Source: MFD01275-c22 sp963705885 (lineage in GTDB: Bacteria; Actinomycetota; Actinomycetes; JACCUZ01). Taken from it: a DNA stretch of 64,000 nucleotides. Location: assembly GCA_963705885.1 (NCBI GenBank), contig OY970120.1, positions 620,001 through 684,000 of the forward strand, read 5' to 3'. The position numbers and the translations under genes are program-made. How positions within the stretch are numbered: the first letter of the stretch is position 1; each line of letters starts with the position of its first letter. Below, in pieces: positions 1 to 8,398 of this stretch. The notes under the pieces are model-generated. The model did not search any database and was not told the origin of the DNA. It saw only the letters and a list, made by a program, of their open reading frames with translations.

Positions 1-1133
1 CCTGCGGCGGGTCGAGCCTGGGCGGTGACGACGGCGGCAGCGGAGGCGGGGACGACGGGCCGGTGAAGCTCGGGCTGCTCGTTCCCCGGTCCGGTGTCTA
101 CAACGCCCTGGGCGACGACATGAAGGCCGGCTTCGAGACCTACCTCGAGCAGCACGACAACAAGCTCGGCGGCCGCGACGTCAAGGTCGTGGTCGCCGAC
201 GAGGGCGAGACGGCCGACTCCGGCAAGGCGGCGGCGGACAAGCTCGTCAAGCAGGACAAGGTCGACGCCGTCGTCGGGGTCGTCAGCTCGGCGGTCATGA
301 ACGCCGTGTTCGACCTCTTCGAGTCCTCGAAGGTTCCGCTCGTCGGCTCGAACGCGTCGCCGACCACGCTGACCGGGATGTCGTACATCTGGCGCACGTC
401 CTACGTCAACGACGAGCCGGGCATCGCGCTCGGTGAGTACGTCGCGGAGAACGCGGGCGGCCCGGTGTACCTGATCGCGGCGGGCTACCAGGCCGGCGAG
501 GACGAGATCGTGGGCTTCCAGCAGAGCTTCGACCCGGCCGGCGGCGAGGCCGCGGGCGACCCCGTCTACACGCCCTTCCCCGCGACGAAGAACTTCCAGC
601 CCTTCCTGTCCAAGGTGCAGAAGTCCGACGCCAAGGCGGTGTTCACCTTCTACGCGGGCGGCGCCGCGGTGGACTTCGTCAAGCAGTACGAGCAGTTCGG
701 GCTGGCCGGCAAGGTGCCGCTCTACGCCCCGGGCTTCCTCACCGAGGGGGGCGTCCTGCAGGCGCAGGGCGACGCCGCGCTCGGTGTGTTCACCTCCATG
801 AACTACAGCGCCGACCTCGACAACGAGCTCAACACCGCCTTCGTCGCGGACTACGAGGCCAAGACCGGTGCCAAGCCGACGACCTATGCCATGGCGACCT
901 ACGACGCCGCCAAGGTCCTCGACATGGCGATCGAGAAGGCCGGCGACGAGGTCACGTCGGAGACCATCAACGCGGCCATCGGCGAGCTCGGCGAGATCGA
1001 CAGCCCCCGCGGCACCTGGAGGTTCAACGACAACGGGACGCCCGTCCAGATGTGGTACCTGCGCGAGGTGCAGGAGACCGGGAACGGCCTGGAGAACGTC
1101 CGCGTCGCGGAGCTCGGCACCCTCGGCGACTGA
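1..1133 (+). CDS. ABC transporter substrate-binding lipoprotein, branched-chain amino acid type (5' end missing)
   Basis: The frame is open from base 3 to the TGA at 1131-1133, so the gene starts before the window and the GTG at 63 is not its start. The first in-frame residues are CGGSSLGGDDGGSGGG: a cysteine followed by a Gly/Ser/Asp linker, as at the N-terminus of a mature lipoprotein. The domain (about 355 residues from 'VKLGLLVPRSG') has the type-1 periplasmic-binding fold of LivJ-like proteins. It should capture ligand outside the membrane for the livHMGF genes, which follow on the same strand after 30 nt. The ligand cannot be read from sequence; the neighbouring anthranilate genes make an aromatic or amino-aromatic acid a reasonable inference. 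Confidence 0.93.
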   Translation, partial: CGGSSLGGDDGGSGGGDDGPVKLGLLVPRSGVYNALGDDMKAGFETYLEQHDNKLGGRDVKVVVADEGETADSGKAAADKLVKQDKVDAVVGVVSSAVMNAVFDLFESSKVPLVGSNASPTTLTGMSYIWRTSYVNDEPGIALGEYVAENAGGPVYLIAAGYQAGEDEIVGFQQSFDPAGGEAAGDPVYTPFPATKNFQPFLSKVQKSDAKAVFTFYAGGAAVDFVKQYEQFGLAGKVPLYAPGFLTEGGVLQAQGDAALGVFTSMNYSADLDNELNTAFVADYEAKTGAKPTTYAMATYDAAKVLDMAIEKAGDEVTSETINAAIGELGEIDSPRGTWRFNDNGTPVQMWYLREVQETGNGLENVRVAELGTLGD

Positions 1134-1163
1134 CCGCCGCACCCCACCGACGGAGAGGGTGCC

Positions 1164-2054
1164 GTGGGCGTCCTGGAGTGGTTCGACGACAACCTCGTCA
1201 GCATGGTCGACGGGGTGGCGTTCGGGCTGCTGCTCTTCACGCTCGCGGTCGGGCTGTCGCTCGTCTTCGGGATGATGGACGTGCTCAACCTCGCCCACGG
1301 CACCCTCTACCTCGTCGGCGCCTACGCCGCCTACTCGCTGTCCGACGGGAGCCTCCTCGGCCTCGCCGCTGCGCTGCTCGTCGGTCTGCTGGTCGGTGCC
1401 GTGGGCGGAGTGGTGCTGGCGGCGATGACCCAGCCGCTGGCGGGGCGGGGACACCTCGACCAGGCAGTCCTCACCCTCGGCGTCTCGTTCATCGTCGCCG
1501 ACCTGCTCGCCTCGACGTACGGCGCGGAGGTGCTGCCGGCCGACCCGCCGTCGGCGCTGCGCGGCTCGGCGTCGATCCTCGGGCACACCTACCCCGTCTA
1601 CCGCCTGGTGTTCATCGGGGTGGCGGCCGCACTCGCCCTGGTCGTGTGGGCGCTGTTCGAGCGCAGCTCGCTCGGCGCCCTCGTCCGGGCGACCGTGGCC
1701 GACCGCGAGATGGTGCGGGCGCTCGGCGTCGACACCCGGGTCGTGCTGGTCGCGGTCTTCGCCTTCGGTGCCGCGCTGGCCTCCCTCGGCGGGGTGTTCG
1801 GCGCGCCGATCCTCGGCCCCGGGCCCGGTGTCGACGAGACGGTGCTGGTGCTGTCGCTCGTCGTCGTCGTGGTGGGCGGGCTGGGCTCGGTCTCCGGCGC
1901 GCTGCTGGGTGCCCTGCTCATCGGCCAGGTGCAGACGCTGGGTGTCGCGGTGGTCCCGGAGTACGCGCCGTTCCTGCTGTTCGGCACGATGCTCGTCGTC
2001 CTCGCGGTGCGCCCGGCCGGCCTGGTCTCCCTGGCCAGGCGGCAGACGGCATGA
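1164..2054 (+). CDS. livH: Branched-chain amino acid-type ABC transporter permease LivH
   Basis: A 296-residue polytopic membrane protein with the LivH pattern 'VDGVAFGLLLFTLAVGLSLV', the early 'LNLAHG' motif and a glycine-rich C-terminal permease loop ('VGGLGSVSGALLGALLIG'). It forms one half of the transmembrane channel with LivM. The GTG start at 1164 follows a GGAGAGG ribosome site at 1152-1158. It sits 30 nt after the binding protein, and its TGA overlaps the next ATG (ATGA at 2051-2054), so the genes are co-translated. The length is normal for the family. Confidence 0.94.
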   Translation: MGVLEWFDDNLVSMVDGVAFGLLLFTLAVGLSLVFGMMDVLNLAHGTLYLVGAYAAYSLSDGSLLGLAAALLVGLLVGAVGGVVLAAMTQPLAGRGHLDQAVLTLGVSFIVADLLASTYGAEVLPADPPSALRGSASILGHTYPVYRLVFIGVAAALALVVWALFERSSLGALVRATVADREMVRALGVDTRVVLVAVFAFGAALASLGGVFGAPILGPGPGVDETVLVLSLVVVVVGGLGSVSGALLGALLIGQVQTLGVAVVPEYAPFLLFGTMLVVLAVRPAGLVSLARRQTA

Positions 2055-3013
2055 GCCGCCCCGCCCTGCTCCGGACGGGGGCCGCCGCGCTGCTCGTCGG
2101 CCTGGCCGCGGCCCCGTTCCTGGTCGACGAGTACGCGATCCAGACCATGTCGCGGATCCTGGTCTTCGGCCTGCTGGCGATGAGCGTCAACCTGCTGACC
2201 GGGGTGACCGGCCTCCCGACGCTCGGGCAGTCGGCCTACTTCGGCGTCGGTGCCTACACGGCGGCGATCGTCTCCACGTCGGTCACCGACATCGGCATCG
2301 TCCAGCTGCTGCTCGCGGGTGCGCTGACCGCGGTCGTCGCGCTGCCGACGGGCTGGGTCGCGGTGCGGGCCCGCGGCGTCGCCTTCCTCATGATCACCCT
2401 GGCGATCGGCGAGATCGCCTACAGCGCAGCGGTCCGCTGGAAGGACGTCACGCGCGGCACCGACGGCTACAGCGGGATCCCGGCCGTCGTCCCGCTGCCG
2501 GGCATGCCGTCCCTGCAGCTCGACGGGCTCGTCTACTACTGGGTGCTCGCGGTCTTCCTCGTGCTCTTCGTGCTGGTGCGCCTCCTGGTGGCCTCCCCGT
2601 TCGGGCTCGCGCTGCGCGGCATCCGCGACAACGAGGCCCGGATGAGGGCGATCGGCTACCCGACGACGGGCTACGCGCTCGCCGGCTACTGCGTCGCGGG
2701 AGCGCTCGCCGGCATGGCCGGCTCGCTCTACGTCTCGGTGCAGCAGTTCGTCTCCCCCGGCGACGCGGGCTTCGAGATCGCCGCGCTCGCGCTGCTCGCG
2801 GTCATCATCGGCGGCGTGGGCTCGATGTGGGGCGCCTGCGTGGGCGCCGCGGTGGTGATCGTGACCCGCGACTATCTGGGGGGCTACGTCGCCGGCCGGG
2901 CGCCCCTGCTGCTGGGCATCCTGTTCGTCGCAGCCGTCTACCTGCTCCCCCGAGGGATCGCCGGCGTACGGGCGCGCCGGCCGGCGTGGGCACGGCCGGG
3001 GGCGAGGGCATGA
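2051..3013 (+). CDS. livM: Branched-chain amino acid-type ABC transporter permease LivM
   Basis: A 320-residue membrane protein starting at the ATG that overlaps the livH stop. It has the LivM features 'LTGVTGLPTLGQSAYFGVGA' in its first third and the cytoplasmic coupling loop 'FGLALRGIRDNEARMRAIGY', which contacts the ATPases. It pairs with LivH to form the pore. The TGA at 3011-3013 overlaps the livG ATG (ATGA at 3010). Nothing is missing or unusual. Confidence 0.94.
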   Translation: MSRPALLRTGAAALLVGLAAAPFLVDEYAIQTMSRILVFGLLAMSVNLLTGVTGLPTLGQSAYFGVGAYTAAIVSTSVTDIGIVQLLLAGALTAVVALPTGWVAVRARGVAFLMITLAIGEIAYSAAVRWKDVTRGTDGYSGIPAVVPLPGMPSLQLDGLVYYWVLAVFLVLFVLVRLLVASPFGLALRGIRDNEARMRAIGYPTTGYALAGYCVAGALAGMAGSLYVSVQQFVSPGDAGFEIAALALLAVIIGGVGSMWGACVGAAVVIVTRDYLGGYVAGRAPLLLGILFVAAVYLLPRGIAGVRARRPAWARPGARA

Positions 3014-3786
3014 CCCCGGTCCTCGAGCTCGCGGGGCTGAGCCGGCACTTCGGCACGCTGCGGGCGGTGTCCGACGTGACCCTGCAGGTGCAGGCGGGCA
3101 GCCGGCACGCCGTGATCGGGCCGAACGGCGCAGGCAAGTCGACGCTGTTCGCTCTCGTGGCGGGCGCGCTGCGGGCGACGAGCGGTCGCGTGCTGTTCGA
3201 GGGAGCCGACGTCACCACGGTGCCCGAGCACCGGAGGGCACGGGCCGGCATCGCCAAGACCTTCCAGCACTCGAGCCTCTTCCTGTCGGCCACCCTGCTC
3301 GAGAACGTCCTGCTGGCGCTGCAGCCGCAGGCCGGCCGGTCCCGACGGCTCCTCAGGCCCGCCGTCGCGCCCGGTGACCTGGTGGAGCGTGCGCACGCGC
3401 GGCTCGCCGACGTCGGCCTCGGCGACCGGCCCCGCGCGACCGCCGGCACCCTGTCGCACGGGGAGCGGCGCCAGCTCGAGGTCGCCGTGGCCCTGGCCAC
3501 CGAGCCGAGGCTGCTGCTGCTCGACGAGCCGGCCGCCGGGATGTCGGCGGCCGAGACCGCGGCGCTGACCGGGCTCGTGCGGTCGCTGCCGCGAAGCGTC
3601 ACGGTGATGCTGATCGAGCACGACCTCGACGTGGTGTTCGAGCTGGCCGACACGGTGACGGTGCTGCACCTGGGTGAGCACCTGATGACGGGGGCGCCGG
3701 AGGCCGTGCGGGCCTCGGCCGAGGTCCAGACGGCCTACCTCGGGGCCGCCGACACGACCGAGCTGTTCCCGGGTGCGCGTCCGTGA
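3010..3786 (+). CDS. livG: Branched-chain amino acid-type ABC transporter ATP-binding protein LivG
   Basis: A 258-residue ABC ATPase. Walker A GPNGAGKST is at residues 37-45. The signature reads LSHGERRQLE, the usual LivG variant of LSGGQ, and Walker B is LLLLDEPAAGM. It powers import through LivHM together with LivF. The ATG lies in a 4-nt overlap with livM, and the TGA overlaps the livF GTG at 3783. The chosen start begins 'MTPVLELAGLSRHFG', directly on the first ABC strand. Confidence 0.94.
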   Translation: MTPVLELAGLSRHFGTLRAVSDVTLQVQAGSRHAVIGPNGAGKSTLFALVAGALRATSGRVLFEGADVTTVPEHRRARAGIAKTFQHSSLFLSATLLENVLLALQPQAGRSRRLLRPAVAPGDLVERAHARLADVGLGDRPRATAGTLSHGERRQLEVAVALATEPRLLLLDEPAAGMSAAETAALTGLVRSLPRSVTVMLIEHDLDVVFELADTVTVLHLGEHLMTGAPEAVRASAEVQTAYLGAADTTELFPGARP

Positions 3787-4487
3787 CCGCCTTCCTCGAG
3801 GTGCGCGGCCTGCGGTCCGGCTACCAGGGCGGAGTGGTCCTCGACGGCGTCGACCTGGACCTGGCCGAGGGGTCGGTGCTGGCCGTCCTCGGGCGCAACG
3901 GCGTCGGCAAGACGACGCTCGTCTCCACGCTGATGGGGCTGCTGAGGCCGTACGACGGCAGCGTGCGGCTCGCGGGCGAGGAGATCGCCGGTGCCCCCAC
4001 CGACCGGATCGCCCGTCGCGGTGTCGGGCTCGTGCCTCAGGGGCGCCGGGTGTTCGCCCCCCTCACGGTGTCCGAGCACCTCGCGATCGCGGCCCGGCGC
4101 GGACGGGGCGCGTGGGACCGCGACCGGGTGCTCGAGCTCCTGCCCCGGCTGGGCGAGCGCCTCGGGCACCGGGGCGACCAGCTCTCCGGCGGCGAGCAGC
4201 AGATGCTCGCGATCGCTCGCGCCCTGCTGACCAACCCGCGGCTGCTGCTGCTCGACGAGCCGTCGGACGGCCTGGCTCCGGCCGTCGTCGCCCAGGTCGG
4301 CGAGGTCGTGCGCTCGTTGCGCGAGGAGGGGATGTCGGTGCTGCTGGTCGAGCAGGACCTGCGCCTCGCCTTCTCGGTCGCCGAGCACGTGGCGGTCGTC
4401 CAGAAGGGCCGCGTCGCCGCGTACTGCACGACCGCGGAGTTCCGCTCGCGACCCGACCTCGCGCGCTCGCTGCTGGGGGTCGGGTGA
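3783..4487 (+). CDS. livF: Branched-chain amino acid-type ABC transporter ATP-binding protein LivF
   Basis: A 234-residue ABC ATPase, the shorter of the pair. Walker A GRNGVGKTT is at residues 37-45, the signature is LSGGEQQ, and Walker B is LLLLDEPSDGLAP. It starts at a GTG overlapping the livG stop and is the last gene of the importer operon. The next gene downstream has its own promoter (4525-4552), so the importer and the ligase operon can be expressed separately. Confidence 0.94.
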   Translation: MTAFLEVRGLRSGYQGGVVLDGVDLDLAEGSVLAVLGRNGVGKTTLVSTLMGLLRPYDGSVRLAGEEIAGAPTDRIARRGVGLVPQGRRVFAPLTVSEHLAIAARRGRGAWDRDRVLELLPRLGERLGHRGDQLSGGEQQMLAIARALLTNPRLLLLDEPSDGLAPAVVAQVGEVVRSLREEGMSVLLVEQDLRLAFSVAEHVAVVQKGRVAAYCTTAEFRSRPDLARSLLGVG

Positions 4488-4524
4488 CGCCGCGCCGTCA
4501 CCTGTCGCCCGGGGTCGCGTTCTC

Positions 4525-4552
4525 TTGACTGTCGTCACGCGGGGGGAATACT
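4525..4552 (+). promoter_or_regulatory. Promoter for the 2-aminobenzoate-CoA ligase gene, probably leaderless
   Basis: TTGACT (4525-4530), a 16-nt spacer, then AATACT (4547-4552) match the sigma-70/HrdB consensus well. The ATG at 4560 is only 7 nt past the -10 box and no Shine-Dalgarno sequence precedes it. Transcription therefore probably starts at or next to the A of the ATG. Confidence 0.7.
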
Positions 4553-4559
4553 GATCGCC

Positions 4560-6164
4560 ATGGAGTTCACGCCCTCGGCGCACGTCGACACCTTCGCTCG
4601 GGACAAGCTGCCGCCGTTCGACCAGTGGCCGGAGCTGAGGTTCGACCTGCCGGGTCTGCACTACCCCGACCGGCTCAACTGCGCCACCGCCCTGCTCGAC
4701 GACGTGGTCGCCGAGCACGGGGCCGACCGGCCGTGCGTCATGTCGCCGACCGAGAGCTGGACCTACGGCGAGCTGCTCGCCCGGGCGAACCAGGTCGCGC
4801 GCGTGCTCGTCGAGGACCTCGGGGTGGTTCCGGGCAACCGGGTGCTGCTGCGCGGCCCGAACAACCCGTGGCTCGTGGCCTGCTGGTTCGGCGTGCTCAA
4901 GGCCGGCGGCGTCGTCGTCACGACGATGCCGCTGCTCCGCGCGGGCGAGCTGCGCACCATCGGGGAGATGGCGCAGGTCGGCCTGGCCCTGTGCGACGTC
5001 CGCTTCGTCGACGACCTCGCCAAGGCCGGACTCGACAGCCTGCGCACGGTCACCTACGGCGGCGGCGAGCTCGACGACATGGCCGCCACGAAGGACGCGT
5101 CGTTCGACGACGTCGTGACCGCGGCCGACGACGTGTCGCTGCTGGCCTTCACGTCCGGCACCACCGGCAAGCCCAAAGCCACCATGCACTTCCACCGCGA
5201 CGTGCTCGCCATCGCCGACACGTTCAGCAGGCACGTACTCAGACCGACGCCGGACGACGTCTTCACCGGCACGCCACCGCTCGCGTTCACGTTCGGGCTC
5301 GGCGGTCTCGTCATCTTCCCGCTGCGCGCAGGAGCAAGCACCCTGCTGGTCGAGAAGGCGACGCCGGACGAGCTGTTCGACCACGTGGCGCGGCACGAGG
5401 TGACCGTCCTGTTCACCGCGCCGACCGCCTACCGCGCGATCCTGCCCCGGCTGCCGGACCTCGACGTGTCGTCGCTGCGCCGGTGCGTCTCGGCGGGCGA
5501 GGCGCTCCCCCGGCCGACGTGGGAGGCCTTCCACGAGGCCACCGGCATCCGGATCATCGACGGCATCGGCGCGACCGAACTGCTGCACATCTTCATCTCC
5601 GCGGCCGACGACGACATCCGGCCGGGCTCCACCGGACGGCCGGTGCCCGGGTTCACCGCCACGGTCCTCGGACCCGACGGGAAGCCCGTGGCCGACGGCG
5701 AGATCGGCCGGCTGGCCGTCAAGGGTCCGGTCGGCTGCCGCTACCTCGACGACCCGCGCCAGCTGTCGTACGTCCAGAACGGCTGGAACATGACCGGCGA
5801 CTCCTACGTGCGCGACGGCGACGGCTACTTCTGGTTCCAGGCGCGCAGCGACGACATGATCATCTCGGCGGGCTACAACATCGCCGGGCCGGAGGTCGAG
5901 TCCGCTCTGCTGCGCCACGACGACGTGATGGAGTGCGGCGTCGTCGGGGCCCCCGACCCCGACCGCGGCATGGTCGTCACGGCCTTCGTCGTGCTGCGCG
6001 AGGGCGTGGCGCGCACCGACGAGACCGTGAAGATGCTGCAGGACTTCGTGAAGCAGGAGATCGCGCCGTACAAGTACCCGCGGCGCATCACCTTCGTCGA
6101 CCAGCTGCCGCGCACCAACACCGGCAAGCTGCAGCGGTTCGCGCTGCGCGAGCAGGTGTCGTGA
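4560..6164 (+). CDS. 2-aminobenzoate-CoA ligase (anthranilate-CoA ligase)
   Basis: A 534-residue ANL-superfamily acyl-CoA ligase. The P-loop TSGTTGKPKATMHFHRD is near residues 196-212, the hinge region is 'YFWFQARSDDMIISAGYNIA', and the adenylation lysine is K523 in 'NTGKLQRF'. The N-terminus 'HVDTFARDKLPP' and the 'ATMHFHRD' variant are those I associate with 2-aminobenzoate/benzoate-CoA ligases. Expected reaction: anthranilate + ATP + CoA to 2-aminobenzoyl-CoA + AMP + PPi, in the cytoplasm. The monooxygenase/reductase that uses this product is encoded at 10481-12856. The thioesterase gene overlaps its stop codon. A benzoate or other aryl substrate remains possible. Confidence 0.85.
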   Translation: MEFTPSAHVDTFARDKLPPFDQWPELRFDLPGLHYPDRLNCATALLDDVVAEHGADRPCVMSPTESWTYGELLARANQVARVLVEDLGVVPGNRVLLRGPNNPWLVACWFGVLKAGGVVVTTMPLLRAGELRTIGEMAQVGLALCDVRFVDDLAKAGLDSLRTVTYGGGELDDMAATKDASFDDVVTAADDVSLLAFTSGTTGKPKATMHFHRDVLAIADTFSRHVLRPTPDDVFTGTPPLAFTFGLGGLVIFPLRAGASTLLVEKATPDELFDHVARHEVTVLFTAPTAYRAILPRLPDLDVSSLRRCVSAGEALPRPTWEAFHEATGIRIIDGIGATELLHIFISAADDDIRPGSTGRPVPGFTATVLGPDGKPVADGEIGRLAVKGPVGCRYLDDPRQLSYVQNGWNMTGDSYVRDGDGYFWFQARSDDMIISAGYNIAGPEVESALLRHDDVMECGVVGAPDPDRGMVVTAFVVLREGVARTDETVKMLQDFVKQEIAPYKYPRRITFVDQLPRTNTGKLQRFALREQVS

Positions 6165-6604
6165 CCTCCCTGGTCGATGAGGTGCCGCCCGCGCACGCAG
6201 CCGTCCTCGTGCAGCGGAAGGTCGAGTGGCCCGACACCGACGCCGCCGGGCACTACCACCACTCGACCGTCGTGCGCTGGGTCGAGGCCGCCGAGGCGGT
6301 GCTCTACGAGCGGCTCGGGCTCTCGGAGCTCTTCGGGCGCATCCCCCGCGTGCGCTACGAGGTGCAGTACGCCGCGCGGCTCTGGTTCGGCGACGTCGTC
6401 GACATAGCGTTCGGCGTGGCCGAGCTCGGGCGGACGTCGATCACCTACGCGTTCGAGGTCCGCCGCGGCGCCGAGGTCGCGGCCACCGGGACCATGGTGG
6501 CCGTCAGCTCCGACCCCGCCGGCGGCGGCACCGAGCCGTGGTCGGACCCGGTGCGGAAGGCGTTCCTGGAGTCCGGCGGTCTGGCGCCCGAGCGGTTCGC
6601 CTGA
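6161..6604 (+). CDS. Hotdog-fold acyl-CoA thioesterase (4-hydroxybenzoyl-CoA thioesterase family)
   Basis: A 147-residue single hotdog domain with the family signature 'EWPDTDAAGHYHHS' (D25, D27, H31), matching the 4HBT pattern DxDxxGHxxx. Its GTG start overlaps the ligase TGA (GTGA at 6161-6164). Likely role: hydrolysis of aryl-CoA or ring-cleavage CoA intermediates, perhaps releasing CoA from dead-end thioesters of the anthranilate route. The substrate is inferred from context only. It is the last gene before a terminator-like hairpin. Confidence 0.85.
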   Translation: MTSLVDEVPPAHAAVLVQRKVEWPDTDAAGHYHHSTVVRWVEAAEAVLYERLGLSELFGRIPRVRYEVQYAARLWFGDVVDIAFGVAELGRTSITYAFEVRRGAEVAATGTMVAVSSDPAGGGTEPWSDPVRKAFLESGGLAPERFA

Positions 6605-6622
6605 CGGCAGGCCGATCGCACG

Positions 6623-6654
6623 AAAAACCGTTGCCGGCCAACGGTTGGTTTTCG
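6623..6654 (+). terminator. Intrinsic terminator of the ligase-thioesterase operon
   Basis: AACCGTTG (6626-6633), loop CCGGC, CAACGGTT (6639-6646) form a perfect 8-bp stem with 5 A before it and GGTTTT after it. It lies 20 nt after the thioesterase stop. It is symmetric enough to act in either direction. Confidence 0.65.
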
Positions 6655-6669
6655 GGGTGTGGACAAGGC

Positions 6670-6716
6670 TTCCGTCGGGATGTGCCGGTCTGCTAGACTT
6701 CGAACACATGTTCGAA
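6670..6716 (+). promoter_or_regulatory. Promoter with LexA/SOS box for the DUF222-HNH gene
   Basis: TTCGAACA-CA-TGTTCGAA at 6699-6716 is an 8+8-nt inverted repeat containing TCGAACACATGTTCGA, which fits the actinobacterial LexA box TCGAAC-N4-GTTCGA exactly. It abuts a -10-like TAGACT (6694-6699) with a weak -35 TTCCGT at 6670-6675 (18-nt spacer). LexA bound here would block RNA polymerase, making the downstream gene damage-inducible. Confidence 0.75.
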
Positions 6717-6778
6717 CGACGCCACGGCTCGTCCGGTGTCGAGCGGACAGGCCGAGCAGTCGTCGGGAGGTGAGCACC

Positions 6779-8332
6779 GTGACCGCGGACCTGCTGGGCG
6801 ACGCCACCGTCGCGCCCGACGCGGACCTGTGGGCCGAGGCGCGCCTCGTCGACGAGGACGGGCGGCTCACCGAAATGGTGGACTCCTCGCTCCTGACCTG
6901 CGGCGCCGACCCGGCGGTGCGGGCGCTGGGCCCGGCCGAGCTGGTCCCGGCCGACCCCGGCGCGGGTGCGCACGCGCTCGCGGTGACCCCGCCGGGTCCG
7001 CGGGCGGCGACCCTGCTGGAGATTTTCGATCCGGCCACGCTGGCCGACACGGACCTGGTCGAGTTCGTCGCGGCGTCCGCACGGCTGGTGGCGTGGGCCG
7101 AGGCCCGCGCGGTGGAGGCCACCGCGGTGCTCACGGGGCGCTGCGCAGCGCTGCGCGGGGTGGGGGACGGCCCGGACGAGGTGCCCGCCGGGCAGGTCGC
7201 TGCGGTCGAGCTCGCCGCGGCCCTGCACCTCTCGCCGGTCGCCGCGCGGATGCGGGTCGACCTCGCCCGCGACCTGGCCCGGCTCCCGCTGACCCGCGCC
7301 GCGCTGGGCACCGGCGCGATCGACCTGCCCCGGGCCCGCGCGGTCACCGATGCCGTCGCGTCCCTGGACGACGACACGGCCCGGTCGGTCGAGGCCCGGG
7401 TGATCCCCCGCGCGCCCTCCCAGACCGCGCCGATGCTGCGCGCGGCGCTGCGCCGAGCGGTCATCGCCACCGACCCCGGCGCCGCCGAGCGGCGCCGCGC
7501 CGAGAAGGTCCTCGACCGCGGGGTGTGGCGGGAGGTCCTCGAGGACGGCATGTCCCGCCTGGAGTGGGTCGCCCCCACCGAGCAGATCGAGGCCGCCCAC
7601 CAGTGGGTCACCGCCCTCGCCCGCGCCGCCCAGACCGGCGACCGCGCACGCGCCCGCCGTGAGCGGGACGCCGGCACCCCGCCCCAGGACGTCGACGCGG
7701 TGCGAACCCTGGACCAGTGCCGCTCCGACGTCCTCGCCGACCTCGCCGAGCACGGCCTGGCCCACGACCGGCTCCCCACCCGCCACGGCCGGGCCCCGCA
7801 GATCGCGGTCGTGGTCGCGATGAGCACGCTGGCCGGGCACGACGACGAGCCCGCCGAGCTGGTCGGGGCCGGCCCCATCACGGCCCCCACCGCCCGCCGC
7901 ATCGCAGCCGACGGGGTGTGGCGGCGGCTGCTCACCGACCCCGCCGGGCGCCTGCTCGACGTCTCCACCGACACCTACGAGCCTCCGCAGGCGATGCGCG
8001 ACCTGGTCATCGCCCGCGACCGCACCTGCCGCGGACCCGGCTGCCGGATGCCTGCCGAACGCTGCGACCTCGACCACACGGTCGAGTGGCCCTGCGGACC
8101 GACCTGCGCCGGCAACCTGTGCGCCCTGTGCCGGTCGCACCACCGGCTCAAGACCCACACCGACACCACCTACCGCCCCAACGGCCACGGCGGCCACACC
8201 TGGACCCTGCCCTCCGGACGCACCTACACCCGTGAAGCCGAACCCGTCCTCGACCACCCCGCGCTCGTCGACCACGCCAGATCAGGGCTCGACCCGCCAC
8301 CGGGAGCGATGGGAGACACCCCACCGTTCTGA
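6779..8332 (+). CDS. DUF222/13E12-type protein with C-terminal HNH endonuclease domain
   Basis: A 517-residue protein. The long alpha-helical DUF222 region is followed by a C-terminal HNH domain near residues 415-470: 'RDRTCRGPGCRMPAERCDLD', then 'H' of the HNH, then 'CALCRSHHRLKTH', with CxxxxC and CxxC pairs for zinc. The GTG at 6779 was chosen because GGGAGG at 6765-6770 lies 8 nt upstream; the GTG at 6770 has no spacing from it. Such multicopy proteins are common in actinobacteria and some mycobacterial 13E12 members belong to the SOS regulon, consistent with the LexA box here. The biological role is unknown; a selfish or DNA-repair nuclease is possible. It sits between two catabolic operons. 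Confidence 0.9.
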   Translation: MTADLLGDATVAPDADLWAEARLVDEDGRLTEMVDSSLLTCGADPAVRALGPAELVPADPGAGAHALAVTPPGPRAATLLEIFDPATLADTDLVEFVAASARLVAWAEARAVEATAVLTGRCAALRGVGDGPDEVPAGQVAAVELAAALHLSPVAARMRVDLARDLARLPLTRAALGTGAIDLPRARAVTDAVASLDDDTARSVEARVIPRAPSQTAPMLRAALRRAVIATDPGAAERRRAEKVLDRGVWREVLEDGMSRLEWVAPTEQIEAAHQWVTALARAAQTGDRARARRERDAGTPPQDVDAVRTLDQCRSDVLADLAEHGLAHDRLPTRHGRAPQIAVVVAMSTLAGHDDEPAELVGAGPITAPTARRIAADGVWRRLLTDPAGRLLDVSTDTYEPPQAMRDLVIARDRTCRGPGCRMPAERCDLDHTVEWPCGPTCAGNLCALCRSHHRLKTHTDTTYRPNGHGGHTWTLPSGRTYTREAEPVLDHPALVDHARSGLDPPPGAMGDTPPF

Positions 8333-8345
8333 TCGACGGCCGTGT

Positions 8346-8356
8346 CACACGGTGTG
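8346..8356. promoter_or_regulatory. Small inverted repeat before the BKACE-like gene
   Basis: CACAC-G-GTGTG at 8346-8356 is centred 48 nt before the GTG at 8399. It could be an operator, but it is short and nothing else supports it. Confidence 0.2.
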
Positions 8357-8398
8357 TGCAGTCACGGAGTCCGAGCACGGTCCTGAGAGGGTGACGCG

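Noticed and set aside
63..65. GTG at 63 as the start of the first gene
   Set aside because: The same frame is open to the window edge and encodes a mature lipoprotein N-terminus with Cys at base 3.
3735..5918. Long minus-strand open frame of 727 codons
   Set aside because: It runs opposite livF and the ligase, is rich in Arg/Gly/Val without domains, and follows GC-driven lack of stops.
5873..8275. Long minus-strand open frame of 800 codons
   Set aside because: It is the antisense of the thioesterase and DUF222-HNH genes, with low-complexity composition and no motif.
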